64,000 bases of DNA from an uncultured Clostridia bacterium. Its GTDB lineage: Bacteria; Bacillota; Clostridia; Oscillospirales; Acutalibacteraceae. Shown here piece after piece: positions 16,627 through 26,507 of the stretch; the stretch's first letter is position 1; every line of letters begins with the position of its first letter. The notes below the pieces were generated by a model. The model was not told where the DNA came from, did not search any database, and worked only from the letters and a program-made list of their open reading frames with translations. The stretch spans positions 47,452 to 111,451 of the forward strand of contig CANQPS010000010.1 of NCBI GenBank assembly GCA_947625785.1. The letters run 5' to 3'. The position numbers were made by a program, and so were the translations under genes.

Positions 16627-18048
16627 ATGCTTAATGAGGATTGTGGAGTATTTGGTATATACAACAATGATAATTTAGATATTGTTGAAGAAACATATCT
16701 TGCTTTACTATCTTTACAACATAGAGGCCAGGCAGGAGCAGGTTTGGCAGTAAACAAAGACGGTGAAATTAAATGTCTGAAAGATGTGGGTTTAGTTAGT
16801 GAAGCCCTAAATCAGAAAAATTTGGAAAAATTACCGGAAGGCAATATAGCTATTGGCCACGTAAGAAATGTCAGATATGATTTGACAGACCCTAATATTG
16901 ATAGAGCAGCAGCTCAGCCGCTTGTTATAAGATATATAAATGGCTCACTTTCCATAGCTCATAATGGCTCTTTGACAAATGTTGTTGAATTGAAAAAAGA
17001 ACTTGAATTGGGCGGAGCAATATTTCAAGCAGGTTGTGATGCCGAAATTATATCATATATAGTGGCAAGTCAAAGACTTATTTCTGCTACAATCGAAGAA
17101 GCCGTTGAAAAAACAATGAATAAATTAAAAGGTGCATTTTCGGTTGTTATGATGTCGCCGAGTAAATTAATTGGTATGCGAGACACAAATGGTTTCAGAC
17201 CTCTTTGTATAGGTAAGTTGAAAAATAGTTATATACTTACATCTGAATCTTGTGCAATAGAAAGTTTAGGCGGAAAATTCGTAAGAGATGTTAAACCGGG
17301 AGAAATAGTAGTTGTTGATGATGAAGGTTTTCATTCTTATATGAATAACTGTAAAGAAAAAACTTCTATGTGTGTTTTTGAATATGTCTATTTTGCAAGA
17401 CCTGACAGTGTGCTGGACGGAATAAGCGTATATCAGACAAGACGCAAAGCAGGTGCTATACTTGCAAAGGAATGTCCGGCAGAGGCAGATATAGTTTGCG
17501 GTGTACCGGATTCCGGTATTCCGGCAGCTATGGGATATTCCGTTGAATCCGGTATTCCTTATGAAATTGCCTTTATAAAAAATAAATATACAGGTCGTTT
17601 GTTTATTCAGCAAGAGGGAAAAATTCGTGACCGAACAAAAAAAATAAAATTAAATGTCTTATCGGCTAATGTAAAAGGTAAAAGAGTAGTTGTTGTTGAT
17701 GACTCCATAATCAGAGGAACTACAAGTGCAAATATAATTAAAATGTTAAAAGATGCAGGTGCAAGAGAAGTTCATTTAAGAGTAGCATCACCTCCACTTT
17801 CAAATGTATGTTATTATGGCACAGATATAAAAGATAAAGATAAACTTATTGCGGCTGCTAAATCTTTAAAAGAAATTGAAAAGCAAATTGGTGCGGATTC
17901 TATTGGCTATCTTAGTTTTGACGGATTAAAGAAAACCGTAGAAGATTCACAGGTTGGAGTTTGTACAGGCTGCTTTACAGGGGAATATCCTGCTGAATTT
18001 TCAAAAAAGATTGCAGTGGACAGATATTCAGAAAAATTAAGTTATTAA
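16627..18048 (+). CDS. purF: Amidophosphoribosyltransferase
   Basis: First committed purine step: PRPP plus glutamine to phosphoribosylamine. The 473-residue protein opens [10 protein letters not shown], so C6 becomes the N-terminal nucleophile after loss of a five-residue leader. The phosphoribosyltransferase motif [13 protein letters not shown] lies near residue 355-367. Cysteines at SMCVFEY, NVCYYG and GVCTGCFTG match the four-cysteine pattern of the Bacillus-type enzyme, which carries an oxygen-sensitive 4Fe-4S cluster. It lies 57 bp after purE. Confidence 0.96.
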   Translation: MLNEDCGVFGIYNNDNLDIVEETYLALLSLQHRGQAGAGLAVNKDGEIKCLKDVGLVSEALNQKNLEKLPEGNIAIGHVRNVRYDLTDPNIDRAAAQPLVIRYINGSLSIAHNGSLTNVVELKKELELGGAIFQAGCDAEIISYIVASQRLISATIEEAVEKTMNKLKGAFSVVMMSPSKLIGMRDTNGFRPLCIGKLKNSYILTSESCAIESLGGKFVRDVKPGEIVVVDDEGFHSYMNNCKEKTSMCVFEYVYFARPDSVLDGISVYQTRRKAGAILAKECPAEADIVCGVPDSGIPAAMGYSVESGIPYEIAFIKNKYTGRLFIQQEGKIRDRTKKIKLNVLSANVKGKRVVVVDDSIIRGTTSANIIKMLKDAGAREVHLRVASPPLSNVCYYGTDIKDKDKLIAAAKSLKEIEKQIGADSIGYLSFDGLKKTVEDSQVGVCTGCFTGEYPAEFSKKIAVDRYSEKLSY

Positions 18049-18077
18049 TTAAATGTGTGTTTAGGAGGCACAATTTT

Positions 18078-19118
18078 ATGAATAAATCTTTCAGTGAGAG
18101 TTACAAGTCGGCTGGTGTTGATGTAACAGCAGGTTATAAGTCAGTTGAGCTTATCAAAAAACACGTTGCAAGAACTAAAATTGATGGTGTTGTGTCGGGA
18201 ATAGGTGGTTTCGGAGGAACATTTGCACCTAATTTTACAGGTATGTCAGAGCCTGTTCTTGTATCAGGAACAGATGGTGTGGGTACAAAATTAAAGATAG
18301 CTTTTCTAATGGATAAACACGATACAGTTGGTATTGATTGTGTAGCTATGTGTGTTAATGATGTAGTTTGCTGCGGAGCTAAGCCATTATTTTTTCTTGA
18401 TTATGTTGCTGTCGGAAAAAACTATCCTGAACGCATTGAACAGATTGTTGCAGGTATAGCTGAGGGTTGTGTACAAGCCGGTTGTGCATTAATCGGCGGT
18501 GAAACAGCAGAACATCCGGGTATGATGCCAGAGAATGAATATGACCTTGCAGGCTTTAATGTAGGTATTGTGGATAAAAATAAAATGATAGACGGTTCTG
18601 ATTTGTCGGAGGGTGATGTACTCATCGGTATTGCATCATCAGGCGTACACTCAAATGGTTTCTCGCTTATTAGAAAAGTTTTTGATGTAAATAAAGATAA
18701 TGTCAATATCTATTATGACGAATTAGGAAAAACATTGGGCGAGGAATTGCTTACGCCAACGAAAATTTATGTTAAACCATTACTTGAAATTATTGAAAAA
18801 TATAATATAAAAGCTATATCACATATTACCGGCGGCGGTTTCTATGAAAATATTCCAAGAATGTTAAAAGATGGTATGGCTGCAAGAATTAATAAATCAT
18901 CAGTTCCTGTATTGCCAATATTTAATCTCATACAAAAGGTTGGAAATATTCCTGAGAGAGATATGTTTAATACATTCAATATGGGTGTCGGTATATGTCT
19001 TGCGGTATCACAAGCAGAGGCAAACGATGTAATTACAACGCTAAAAGCATTAGGTGAAAATGCTTTTGTTATTGGTGAAGTGGTATCGGGAGAAGAAAAG
19101 GGGATTGAAATATGCTGA
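18078..19118 (+). CDS. purM: Phosphoribosylformylglycinamidine cyclo-ligase (AIR synthetase)
   Basis: Makes aminoimidazole ribonucleotide. The 346-residue protein opens [15 protein letters not shown] and has the family stretches [18 protein letters not shown] and [11 protein letters not shown]. The longest frame begins with GTG at 18057, but it reads through the AGGAGG site at 18063-18068; ATG 18078 is the true start. The last bases overlap purN by 7 bp. Confidence 0.95.
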   Translation: MNKSFSESYKSAGVDVTAGYKSVELIKKHVARTKIDGVVSGIGGFGGTFAPNFTGMSEPVLVSGTDGVGTKLKIAFLMDKHDTVGIDCVAMCVNDVVCCGAKPLFFLDYVAVGKNYPERIEQIVAGIAEGCVQAGCALIGGETAEHPGMMPENEYDLAGFNVGIVDKNKMIDGSDLSEGDVLIGIASSGVHSNGFSLIRKVFDVNKDNVNIYYDELGKTLGEELLTPTKIYVKPLLEIIEKYNIKAISHITGGGFYENIPRMLKDGMAARINKSSVPVLPIFNLIQKVGNIPERDMFNTFNMGVGICLAVSQAEANDVITTLKALGENAFVIGEVVSGEEKGIEIC

Positions 19119-19738
19119 ATATAGTTGTGCTTGTTTCCGGCGGAGGAACAAATCTCCAAGCACTAATTGATGCACAAAATTCAGGCAAAATCAAAAACGG
19201 TAAAATTACTTGTGTAATATCATCAAAAGAAGACGCCTATGCCCTTGAAAGAGCTAAAAATAACAGTATTAAGACAATAACACTTTTAAGAAAAAATTAC
19301 GAAAATGTCGCACAATACAGTCAGGCTATGCTTGAAGTCTTACAGAAAGAAAAAGCTGACCTTGTAGTATATGCGGGATTTATGACAATACTCGATGAAA
19401 CAATTACAAAAGCATTTCCTAATAGAATGATGAATGTTCACCCCTCATTAATACCTTCATTTTGCGGAAAAGGCTTTTATGGTCTGAGAGTTCATCAGTC
19501 AGTTATTGACAGCGGTGTAAAGATAACGGGTGCAACAGTGCATTTTGTTACAGAAGTTTGTGATGGAGGGCCTATTATTTTACAAAAAGCTGTTGAAGTA
19601 AAAGACAATGATACTCCGGAAATTCTCCAAAAGAGGGTTATGGAACAAGCAGAGTGGCAGATATTGCCAAAAGCAGTAAATTTATTTTGTGAGGGTAAAC
19701 TCACAGTAAAAAATAATAAAGTTTTTATCAATGAATAA
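19112..19738 (+). CDS. purN: Phosphoribosylglycinamide formyltransferase
   Basis: Transfers a formyl group from 10-formyl-THF to GAR. The 208-residue protein has the N-terminal loop [16 protein letters not shown], the catalytic [10 protein letters not shown] motif (Asn and His) and the Asp in [11 protein letters not shown]. The stretch [14 protein letters not shown] replaces the shorter FPGxHA-type loop, a variant I associate with clostridial enzymes. Its ATG lies inside the end of purM. Confidence 0.95.
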   Translation: MLNIVVLVSGGGTNLQALIDAQNSGKIKNGKITCVISSKEDAYALERAKNNSIKTITLLRKNYENVAQYSQAMLEVLQKEKADLVVYAGFMTILDETITKAFPNRMMNVHPSLIPSFCGKGFYGLRVHQSVIDSGVKITGATVHFVTEVCDGGPIILQKAVEVKDNDTPEILQKRVMEQAEWQILPKAVNLFCEGKLTVKNNKVFINE

Positions 19739-19763
19739 AACATAAACAGGAGTTAATTTTTAT

Positions 19764-20474
19764 ATGATGAAGAACATAGCAGAAGAACTGAAAAATAATA
19801 GTTATCCCGGCAGAGGAATAATTATAGGTAAAAGTCAAGATGGTGAAAATGCAGTTATTGCGTATTTCATTATGGGCAGAAGCGAGAATAGCCGAAATAG
19901 GGTATTTACGCCGGTTAATGACGAAATGAAAACGGAGGCATTTGACCCATCTAAACTTGTTGACCCATCACTGATTATATATAATCCCGTAAGAGTTGTA
20001 GATAATTCAACAATTGTTACAAATGGTGACCAGACAGATACAATTCGTGATTTTATGGCAGAGGGTAAAACATTTGAGGAAGCCCTGAGAACAAGAACAT
20101 TTGAGCCTGACTGTCCTAACTATACACCAAGAATATCCGGTATTGTTACCATTGAAAATAATTATTTCACATATAAATTATCCATTTTAAAGAGTGATTA
20201 TGGTAATGGTAATTCAGTTCAAAGATTTTTCTTTGAATACCCACAAGCCGTAAATGGTGAGGGGCATTTTATACATACATATAAATGTGATGGAAATCCT
20301 ATACCATCGTTTGAAGGAGAACCTGAACTCATTGAAATAAACGGAGATATTGACGAATTTACAAATACTATTTGGACAAACTTAAATGAGGATAATAAAG
20401 TATCTTTGTTTGTTCGTTATATCAACATAAAAACAAGTGAAATTAAAACAAGAATAATCAATAAAAATAAATAA
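19764..20474 (+). CDS. IMP cyclohydrolase, archaeal PurO-like
   Basis: A 236-residue protein with the opening NNSYPGRGIIIGKSQDGE and the stretch AYFIMGRSENSRNRVF of the PurO-type IMP cyclohydrolase family (PF07826), first described in archaea and unrelated to the N-terminal domain of bacterial PurH. It closes the ring of FAICAR to give IMP. It stands directly before a PurH lacking its own cyclohydrolase domain, so the two replace the usual fused enzyme. The match is by recognisable motifs; no activity is shown by sequence alone. Confidence 0.85.
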   Translation: MMKNIAEELKNNSYPGRGIIIGKSQDGENAVIAYFIMGRSENSRNRVFTPVNDEMKTEAFDPSKLVDPSLIIYNPVRVVDNSTIVTNGDQTDTIRDFMAEGKTFEEALRTRTFEPDCPNYTPRISGIVTIENNYFTYKLSILKSDYGNGNSVQRFFFEYPQAVNGEGHFIHTYKCDGNPIPSFEGEPELIEINGDIDEFTNTIWTNLNEDNKVSLFVRYINIKTSEIKTRIINKNK

Positions 20475-20497
20475 TCTAAAAGGAGCGTACCATAACA

Positions 20498-21676
20498 ATG
20501 TCAAACGAATTGCTTTTAAAATATGGTTGTAACCCTAATCAAAAGCCGTCAAAAATATTTATGTCTGATGGCGGCGAGTTACCTATAAAGGTACTCAATG
20601 GAAAGCCGGGGTATATAAATTTTCTTGATGCATTTAACAGTTGGCAGCTTGTAAGCGAATTAAAAAGAGCAACAGGATTGCCGTCCGCAGCATCATTTAA
20701 GCACGTTAGTCCGGCAGGTGCGGCAGTCGCAACAGAGCTTTCGGACACACTTAAAAAAATCTATTTTGTAGATGATTTGGAATTAACACCTATCGCAAGT
20801 GCCTATGCTAAGGCAAGAGGTGCAGACAGAATGTCATCTTATGGCGATTGGGTGGCTTTGTCTGACATTTGCGATGAGGCAACCGCAGCTTTACTCTCAA
20901 GAGAAGTTTCAGACGGTATTATTGCACCGGGATACACGGATAAGGCTCTTGAAATCTTGAAAACCAAGCGTAAGGGCAATTATAATGTTGTTGAAATAAA
21001 TCCAAATTATAAACCGGCAAAAATTGAACATAAAGATGTTTATGGTGTGACTTTTGAGCAGGGAAGAAATGAACTTGTTATTGATGAAAGTATTCTTACA
21101 AATTTTGTTACAAAAAATAAAACACTTACAGATGACGCAAAAAGAGACTTAGTAATAGCTTTAATCACTCTTAAATATACACAATCAAATTCAGTTTGTT
21201 ACGCAAAGGACGGTCAGGCAATAGGTGTAGGTGCGGGACAACAATCAAGAATACATTGTACAAGACTCGCAGGCAATAAGGCAGATATATGGTATTTAAG
21301 ACAACATCCGAAGGTTTTAGGCTTGAAGTTTAAATCAAATATTCGCCGTCCTGATAGGGATAACACAATAGATGTATATATTTCTGACGATTATATGGAC
21401 GTTCTCGCAGACGGAACTTGGGAAATGTTCTTTGATGAAAAACCTGAACCTCTTACAAGAGAAGAAAAGAAAGAATGGTTAAAAACTTTAAGCGGCGTTT
21501 CACTTGGGTCAGACGCATTTTTCCCGTTCGGAGATAACATTGAAAGAGCAAAAAGAAGCGGTGTTGAATTTATCGCACAACCAGGTGGTTCTATAAGAGA
21601 TGATAATGTTATTGAAACCTGTGACAAATATGGAATAGCTATGACATTTACAGGAATTCGCCTATTCCATCACTAA
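20498..21676 (+). CDS. purH: AICAR formyltransferase (stand-alone PurH C-terminal domain)
   Basis: A 392-residue protein equivalent to the AICAR transformylase part of PurH. Visible family motifs are LKYGCNPNQKP, ASFKHVSPAG (with the catalytic Lys-His), YTQSNSVCYAKDGQ, GAGQQSRIHC and SDAFFPFGDN. The ~200-residue MGS-like cyclohydrolase domain that normally precedes it is absent. It follows the PurO-like gene by 23 bp, and together they complete IMP synthesis. Confidence 0.93.
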   Translation: MSNELLLKYGCNPNQKPSKIFMSDGGELPIKVLNGKPGYINFLDAFNSWQLVSELKRATGLPSAASFKHVSPAGAAVATELSDTLKKIYFVDDLELTPIASAYAKARGADRMSSYGDWVALSDICDEATAALLSREVSDGIIAPGYTDKALEILKTKRKGNYNVVEINPNYKPAKIEHKDVYGVTFEQGRNELVIDESILTNFVTKNKTLTDDAKRDLVIALITLKYTQSNSVCYAKDGQAIGVGAGQQSRIHCTRLAGNKADIWYLRQHPKVLGLKFKSNIRRPDRDNTIDVYISDDYMDVLADGTWEMFFDEKPEPLTREEKKEWLKTLSGVSLGSDAFFPFGDNIERAKRSGVEFIAQPGGSIRDDNVIETCDKYGIAMTFTGIRLFHH

Positions 21677-21702
21677 TTCAGTTAAAACAGGGGGAATTTT
21701 AA

Positions 21703-22968
21703 ATGGAAATTTTAATGGTAGGCAGCGGCGGCAGAGAGCATACTCTTATCCGTAAATTAAAAGAAAGCAATAAGGTTACTAAAATATATTGTGCTCCGGG
21801 TAATGGCGGTATATCAAAAGATGCCGAATGTGTTAATATATCAGCAATGGATATTGACAATATGGTAAAATTTGCCAAAGAAAAAAATATTGATTTAGTA
21901 TTTGTAGCACCTGATGACCCACTTGCAGCAGGAATGGTTGATGCTATGGAAAATGCCGGCATAAGAACATTCGGGCCAAAAGCTAATGCAGCTATTATCG
22001 AAAGCAGTAAGGTTTTTTCAAAAAATCTTATGAAGAAGTATAATATCCCGACTGCAAAATATGAAGTTTTTAACAATTCACAAAATGCTATAAATTATAT
22101 AAAAAATAACAATGAATTTCCAATAGTAATTAAGGCTGATGGTCTTGCACTTGGCAAGGGAGTTATTATAGCACAAAATCTCGATGAGGCTGTAAATGCC
22201 GTCAATACTATTATGGAAGATAAAAAATTTGGTGCTTCGGGAAATAATATAGTTGTTGAGGAATTTTTAACAGGTCCGGAGGTTTCTGTTCTCGCATTTA
22301 CAGACGGAAATTGTGTTAAACCTATGGTTTCGTCTAAGGACCATAAAAGAGCCTATGATAATGATGAGGGTTTAAATACCGGTGGTATGGGTACAATAAG
22401 TCCTAATCCGTATTATACAGACGAAATTGCCGAAATCTGTCAAAGGACTATTTTTGAGCCTACTATTAAGGCTATGAATAATGAGGGCAGAACATTTAAA
22501 GGTTGTTTATACTTCGGACTTATGATTACTCCAAAAGGTGTTAAAGTTATTGAATATAATGCAAGATTTGGAGACCCTGAAACACAAGTCGTATTGCCAC
22601 GATTAAAAACGGATTTAGTTGATATAATTGAGGCAGTTATTGACGGAAATTTATCGGAAATTAATATTGAATGGTCAACAGATTCTTGTGCTTGTGTAGT
22701 AATGGCATCAGGAGGTTATCCGGAAAGTTATAAAAAGGGAATAGAAATCTTCGGACTTGATGAAAATGGTCAAATTGAAGGGGCAACAGTTTATCACGCA
22801 GGTACAGTCTTTAAAGATGGAAAATTCTTGACAAATGGCGGCAGAGTTCTTGGTGTAACGGCTTGTGACAGTACACTTGGCGGTGCATTAAAGAAGGCTT
22901 ATAATGCCGTTAATAAGATTAATTTTGAAAATGCACATTATCGTAAGGATATTGGCAAAACTAAATAA
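21703..22968 (+). CDS. purD: Phosphoribosylamine-glycine ligase
   Basis: An ATP-grasp ligase of 421 residues joining phosphoribosylamine and glycine. It opens with MEILMVGSGGREH, and has the ATP-grasp stretches IVIKADGLALGKGV, STGGMGTISP-type motif (NTGGMGTISPNP) and the metal-binding EYNARFGDPETQ. Last gene of the purine operon; a terminator follows. purC, purB and purL are not in the window, so they must lie elsewhere. Confidence 0.95.
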   Translation: MEILMVGSGGREHTLIRKLKESNKVTKIYCAPGNGGISKDAECVNISAMDIDNMVKFAKEKNIDLVFVAPDDPLAAGMVDAMENAGIRTFGPKANAAIIESSKVFSKNLMKKYNIPTAKYEVFNNSQNAINYIKNNNEFPIVIKADGLALGKGVIIAQNLDEAVNAVNTIMEDKKFGASGNNIVVEEFLTGPEVSVLAFTDGNCVKPMVSSKDHKRAYDNDEGLNTGGMGTISPNPYYTDEIAEICQRTIFEPTIKAMNNEGRTFKGCLYFGLMITPKGVKVIEYNARFGDPETQVVLPRLKTDLVDIIEAVIDGNLSEINIEWSTDSCACVVMASGGYPESYKKGIEIFGLDENGQIEGATVYHAGTVFKDGKFLTNGGRVLGVTACDSTLGGALKKAYNAVNKINFENAHYRKDIGKTK

Positions 22969-22974
22969 TAAATC

Positions 22975-23015
22975 AGGCGAATATATTATAAGTAAAATAA
23001 TATATTCGCCTATAT
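22975..23015 (+). terminator. Terminator after the purine operon
   Basis: Fifteen-base stem AGGCGAATATATTAT with ATAATATATTCGCCT, short loop, then ATATTT. The T run is weak, so some read-through into rqcP is possible. Confidence 0.65.
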
Positions 23016-23035
23016 TTCATAAGGAGAAAGACATT

Positions 23036-23278
23036 ATGCGACTTGATAAATATTTAAAAATTTCAAGAATAATTAAAAGAAGGACAATAGCAAATGAGGC
23101 TTGCGATGCAGGCAGAGTCTTAGTGAACGGAAAAACTGCAAGGGCATCATATGATGTTAAGATAGGCGATATAATAGAAATACAGCTTGGTACAAAACCT
23201 ATAAAAGCAGAAATTATCAGCATAAACGAATATGCCAAAAAAGAAGAAGCATCAGATATGTATAAAATATTGGTATAA
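23036..23278 (+). CDS. rqcP: S4 domain RNA-binding protein RqcP (YabO)
   Basis: An 80-residue protein consisting of an S4 RNA-binding domain (RLDKYLKISRIIKRRT, then NEACDAGRVLVNGK). It is the YabO/RqcP type that acts with RqcH in ribosome-associated quality control. ATG 23036 follows AAGGAGA; a longer frame to 22904 overlaps purD and is not real. The gene order rqcP-yabP-yabQ-divIC-yabR here is the same as in Bacillus. Confidence 0.92.
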   Translation: MRLDKYLKISRIIKRRTIANEACDAGRVLVNGKTARASYDVKIGDIIEIQLGTKPIKAEIISINEYAKKEEASDMYKILV

Positions 23279-23348
23279 TTACAAGTTCAATAACATAAAT
23301 ATATAATATCATTATTTATTGATTTATAAAGTAAAGGTGGTGTTGTAT

Positions 23349-23630
23349 ATGATTGATGAAAAAAAAATTGTTAAAGCTCCGCATAATCTAATACTCGAAA
23401 ACAGAAAAAATCTAAATGTGTCAGGTGTAAAAGATGTTGATAAATTTGATGAAGAAAATATTGTTCTTATAACCGAAATGGGTGAGCTGAGTATTAAAGG
23501 TGCAAAGCTGCATATAAATAAATTCAGCGTCGAAAATGGCGAATTGAATGTTGAGGGAGATATCTCATCATTAATATATTCAAATGTTCAAGAAAATCAA
23601 GGGGGATTTTTTTCTAAGTTATTCAGATAG
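23349..23630 (+). CDS. yabP: Spore coat/assembly protein YabP
   Basis: A 93-residue YabP/YqfC family protein made in sporulation. The middle (NRKNLNVSGVKDVDKFDEE, then GELSIKGAKLHI) matches the family beta-strand repeats. ATG 23349 is used, eight bases after AAAGGTGG; the longer frame from 23319 reads through that site. It is needed for spore formation in Bacillus; the exact role is not known. A sporulation promoter is expected upstream but was not identified. Confidence 0.88.
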   Translation: MIDEKKIVKAPHNLILENRKNLNVSGVKDVDKFDEENIVLITEMGELSIKGAKLHINKFSVENGELNVEGDISSLIYSNVQENQGGFFSKLFR

Positions 23631-23642
23631 GGTGTGTGATAT

Positions 23643-24167
23643 GTGCAGCTAACTCTTACACATCAACTTTCTGTTTTTATATGGTCTTGTTTTTTCGGAG
23701 TGTGTTTGGGTGCATTATATATAGTATTAAGAATACTAAGACTTATTATAAAACACAATAAAATATTCGTATTTATAGAAGATTTTATATTTATGGCATT
23801 GTCCGGCGTTTTGACATTTTTGTTTTGTATAGGATTTAATAGAGGAGAAGTTCGCTTTTATATATTATTAGGGGTGATTATAGGCTCATTATTGTTCGTA
23901 AATACAATCGGTCAATTAGTAATAATTGCAATAAACTTTGTTCTAAAATATTTACGAAGGTTTTTAGGCATTATTTTTAAACCTTTTAAACCTATTATAC
24001 AAAAATTACAAGAAAAATGTCATAAAAAAACAAAAAAAGTCTTGCAACCAAGACGGTGTTTAGTGTATAATTTACTTGGAAGTTTTTCACGCAGTAATAA
24101 TTCAGTTAGGAGAAAGAAGCTCAGTTATGAGAAGAATAAGACAACAGCAAAAACAAAAAAAGCGTAA
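23643..24167 (+). CDS. yabQ: Spore cortex biosynthesis protein YabQ
   Basis: A membrane protein of 174 residues with about four or five hydrophobic segments starting right at the N terminus (HQLSVFIWSCFFGVCLGALY) and a strongly basic C-terminal tail. Size, topology and the position between yabP and divIC support YabQ, a protein of the outer forespore membrane needed for cortex formation. GTG start at 23643 with AGGGTG upstream, 12 bp after yabP. Its end overlaps divIC by 41 bp. Confidence 0.85.
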   Translation: MQLTLTHQLSVFIWSCFFGVCLGALYIVLRILRLIIKHNKIFVFIEDFIFMALSGVLTFLFCIGFNRGEVRFYILLGVIIGSLLFVNTIGQLVIIAINFVLKYLRRFLGIIFKPFKPIIQKLQEKCHKKTKKVLQPRRCLVYNLLGSFSRSNNSVRRKKLSYEKNKTTAKTKKA

Positions 24168-24561
24168 AAACTATATATTTACATTTATAGTTTTAATATT
24201 TACTATTTATGTAGCTGCCCTGATTGTTGACCAACAAATTGAAATATCAAATAAAAAATTTGAGTATCAACAGTTGGAGGAAAAAACTGCTGTGCAAAAA
24301 GCTAAAAATGAGGAATTAAAAGAAGTAATCAATTCTACTGAGGTCATTAAAGAAATGGTTGCTGTGCCTATCGAAAATAAAGACGATAATGACTCGGATA
24401 ATCCAAATCCCGACAATAACACAGAACCAAATCAAAATGTAACTTATAAAGAACAAATTACTTATAAATATAATTCCGATTATATTGAGCAGATAGCAAG
24501 GCAAAGATTAGGCTATATTATACCCGGTGAACAAGTTTTTGTTACTGTTGCCGGAAATTAA
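24127..24561 (+). CDS. divIC: Septum formation initiator DivIC/FtsL-type protein
   Basis: A 144-residue bitopic protein: a basic cytoplasmic start (RRIRQQQKQKKRK), one membrane segment (~residues 16-34), an external coiled coil (~38-70) and a C-terminal domain ending in ARQRLGYIIPGEQVF, the classic DivIC motif. Between coil and C-terminal motif lies a low-complexity insert of ~30 residues rich in Asp, Asn and Pro (DDNDSDNPNPDNN). It joins the FtsL-DivIB-DivIC complex at the division site. ATG 24127 is used; the longer frame starts inside yabQ. Confidence 0.88.
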   Translation: MRRIRQQQKQKKRKNYIFTFIVLIFTIYVAALIVDQQIEISNKKFEYQQLEEKTAVQKAKNEELKEVINSTEVIKEMVAVPIENKDDNDSDNPNPDNNTEPNQNVTYKEQITYKYNSDYIEQIARQRLGYIIPGEQVFVTVAGN

Positions 24562-24596
24562 TTAACCACATATATTAGGGGGAAAGTTATTACTTT

Positions 24597-25079
24597 ATGC
24601 AAATTGAAGTAGGGATGATTTTTGAAGGTAAGGTTACAGGTATTACAAAATTTGGTGCGTTTGTTGAATTGCCTGAGGGTAAAACCGGTATGGTACATAT
24701 TTCAGAGGTAGCACCTACCTTTGTAAACGAAATAAAAGACTTTCTGAAAGAAAATCAGATAGTCAAAGTGAAAGTTTTAGCTATAAAAGATGATAAGATT
24801 AGTTTATCTATTAAGAAAGCTATGGAACAACCACAAAAAAACAATAATGGAAATAATAATCGTCATCAAAATTCAAAACCAAGACAAGGTAATAATAGAC
24901 CCGGTAATTTTGAGTGGCAAGACAGCAGAAAAAATAATGAAACTATCAGCTTTGAGGATATGATGTCTAAGTTTAAGCAAACAAGCGATGAAAAGATGTC
25001 AGACCTTAAAAAAATTAATAAAAATAAAAGGGGTACTGCTACTCCAAAGCGTGGCGGAAATCCTCAACAAAGAATTTGA
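24597..25079 (+). CDS. S1 RNA-binding domain protein (YabR-like)
   Basis: A 160-residue protein with one S1 domain in residues 1-75 (EGKVTGITKFGAFVELPEGKTGMVHISE) and a hydrophilic, Asn/Gln/Arg-rich tail with probable disorder (NNGNNNRHQNSKPRQGNN). It corresponds to yabR, which follows divIC in Bacillus. It probably binds ribosomes or mRNA. AGGGGG site upstream of ATG 24597. Confidence 0.9.
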   Translation: MQIEVGMIFEGKVTGITKFGAFVELPEGKTGMVHISEVAPTFVNEIKDFLKENQIVKVKVLAIKDDKISLSIKKAMEQPQKNNNGNNNRHQNSKPRQGNNRPGNFEWQDSRKNNETISFEDMMSKFKQTSDEKMSDLKKINKNKRGTATPKRGGNPQQRI

Positions 25080-25096
25080 TTTTTTTATAAAATTTT

Positions 25097-25139
25097 GAGC
25101 CATTGGCAGAGATTAAAATTGTGCCTCTGGCTCTTTTTT
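25097..25139 (+). terminator. Terminator after the yabP-yabR cluster
   Basis: Stem GAGCCA..GGCA with TGCC..TGGCTC, then six T residues. Confidence 0.8.
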
Positions 25140-25163
25140 GTGTATGTTAAAGGGGGATAATTA

Positions 25164-26339
25164 ATGTTAATAGTAAACGCTGAGATACATTCATTTAAAT
25201 ATGGAATTATAAATTTAGGCTATGTAAAAATTAGTGACGGTAAAATTATAAAGATAGGTTTTATGTCTGAATATAAAATAAGTAACTATATGATAGATGA
25301 TAAAGAAGTTATTGATTTATGCGGAAAAAAACTATATGCAGGTTTTATAGATGCCCATACGCATATTGGTATGTTTGAAAACGGACTTACATTTGAGGGA
25401 GATGACGGAAACGAGGAAACAGACCCTTGTACTCCACATTTAAGGGCAATAGATGCAATTAATCCTATGGATAAATGTTTCAGTGAGGCATTAGATGCAG
25501 GAGTGACAAGCGTTATAACTGGACCGGGAAGTGCAAATGCAATTGGTGGACAGCTCGCAGCCATTAAAACTATGGGAAGGCGTATAGATAATATGATTAT
25601 TAAAGAGCCTGTTGCAATAAAATTTGCATTGGGCGAAAATCCTAAAAGTGTGTATCACGATAAGGGTGAAACCCCTATCACAAGAATGGCTACAACTGCT
25701 ATTATCCGAGAGGCACTTCATAAAGCTAAACGCTATCTCGAAGAAAAAGAAAAATTTGAAACAAATAGCGAGGATTTTGATGAGCCAGAGTATGATATTA
25801 AAAATGAAGCCTTAATCCCATTACTTAAAAAAGAAATACCGGCACATTTCCACGCACATAGAGCAGATGATATATTTACAGCTATAAGAATTGCAAAAGA
25901 ATTTGATTTGGATTATGTTATTGTACATTGTACGGAAGGACATCTTATAGCGGACGAGCTTGCAAAGGAAAATGCAAAAATTCTTTCAGGACCTATTTTA
26001 TGTGACAGGTCAAAACCAGAACTTGTGAATCTTAATCCGTCAAGCACAGGAATAATATCAAAGAACGGTTTAAAACCTGCATTGGTGACAGACCACCCTG
26101 TTATTCCTATACAATATCTGCCATTATGTGCAGCACTTGCAGTCAGGGAAGGTCTGAATGAAGAAGAAGCAATCAGAGCAATTACAGTTTATCCTGCACA
26201 AATTTGTGGCATAGATAATAGAGTAGGAGATATCGCTGAGGGATTAGATGCCGATTTGTGTGTTTTCGATAAATCACCACTTGATTTTACACAAAAACCT
26301 GTAATGGTATTCTGCAACGGTAAAAAAATTAGGGGTTAG
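25164..26339 (+). CDS. Metal-dependent amidohydrolase (COG1228-type), substrate unknown
   Basis: A 391-residue TIM-barrel amidohydrolase. The first metal site DAHTHIG follows the family's N-terminal beta domain, and later ligands appear at HFHAHRADD, HCTEGH and VTDHPV. The closest known types are imidazolonepropionase and N-acetylglucosamine-6-phosphate deacetylase-like enzymes, but neither has its neighbouring pathway genes here. The acidic loop after the metal motif (EGDDGNEETDP) is characteristic of a clostridial group with no tested function that I know of. It starts with ATG after GGGGG and appears to be a single-gene unit. Confidence 0.8.
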   Translation: MLIVNAEIHSFKYGIINLGYVKISDGKIIKIGFMSEYKISNYMIDDKEVIDLCGKKLYAGFIDAHTHIGMFENGLTFEGDDGNEETDPCTPHLRAIDAINPMDKCFSEALDAGVTSVITGPGSANAIGGQLAAIKTMGRRIDNMIIKEPVAIKFALGENPKSVYHDKGETPITRMATTAIIREALHKAKRYLEEKEKFETNSEDFDEPEYDIKNEALIPLLKKEIPAHFHAHRADDIFTAIRIAKEFDLDYVIVHCTEGHLIADELAKENAKILSGPILCDRSKPELVNLNPSSTGIISKNGLKPALVTDHPVIPIQYLPLCAALAVREGLNEEEAIRAITVYPAQICGIDNRVGDIAEGLDADLCVFDKSPLDFTQKPVMVFCNGKKIRG

Positions 26340-26507
26340 TTTAAAAAATTTGTTAATTTTTTGAAGAAAAGTTTTAAAAACTATTTTATTTTTTTGTCTA
26401 ATATGTTATAATATAAGTATATTAGATGTTGTTTAGCTATAAAATTTACCATACTAAAACAATTTATCTTGTACAATCATACTAATTAAATTAAGGAGGC
26501 TGATTTT

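Noticed and set aside
17266..17613. Antisense frame inside purF
   Set aside because: It lies fully within purF and has no recognisable domain or start signal.
22904..23035. Longer N terminus for RqcP overlapping purD
   Set aside because: The S4 domain starts at the ATG at 23036, which has a strong ribosome site after the terminator-like hairpin.
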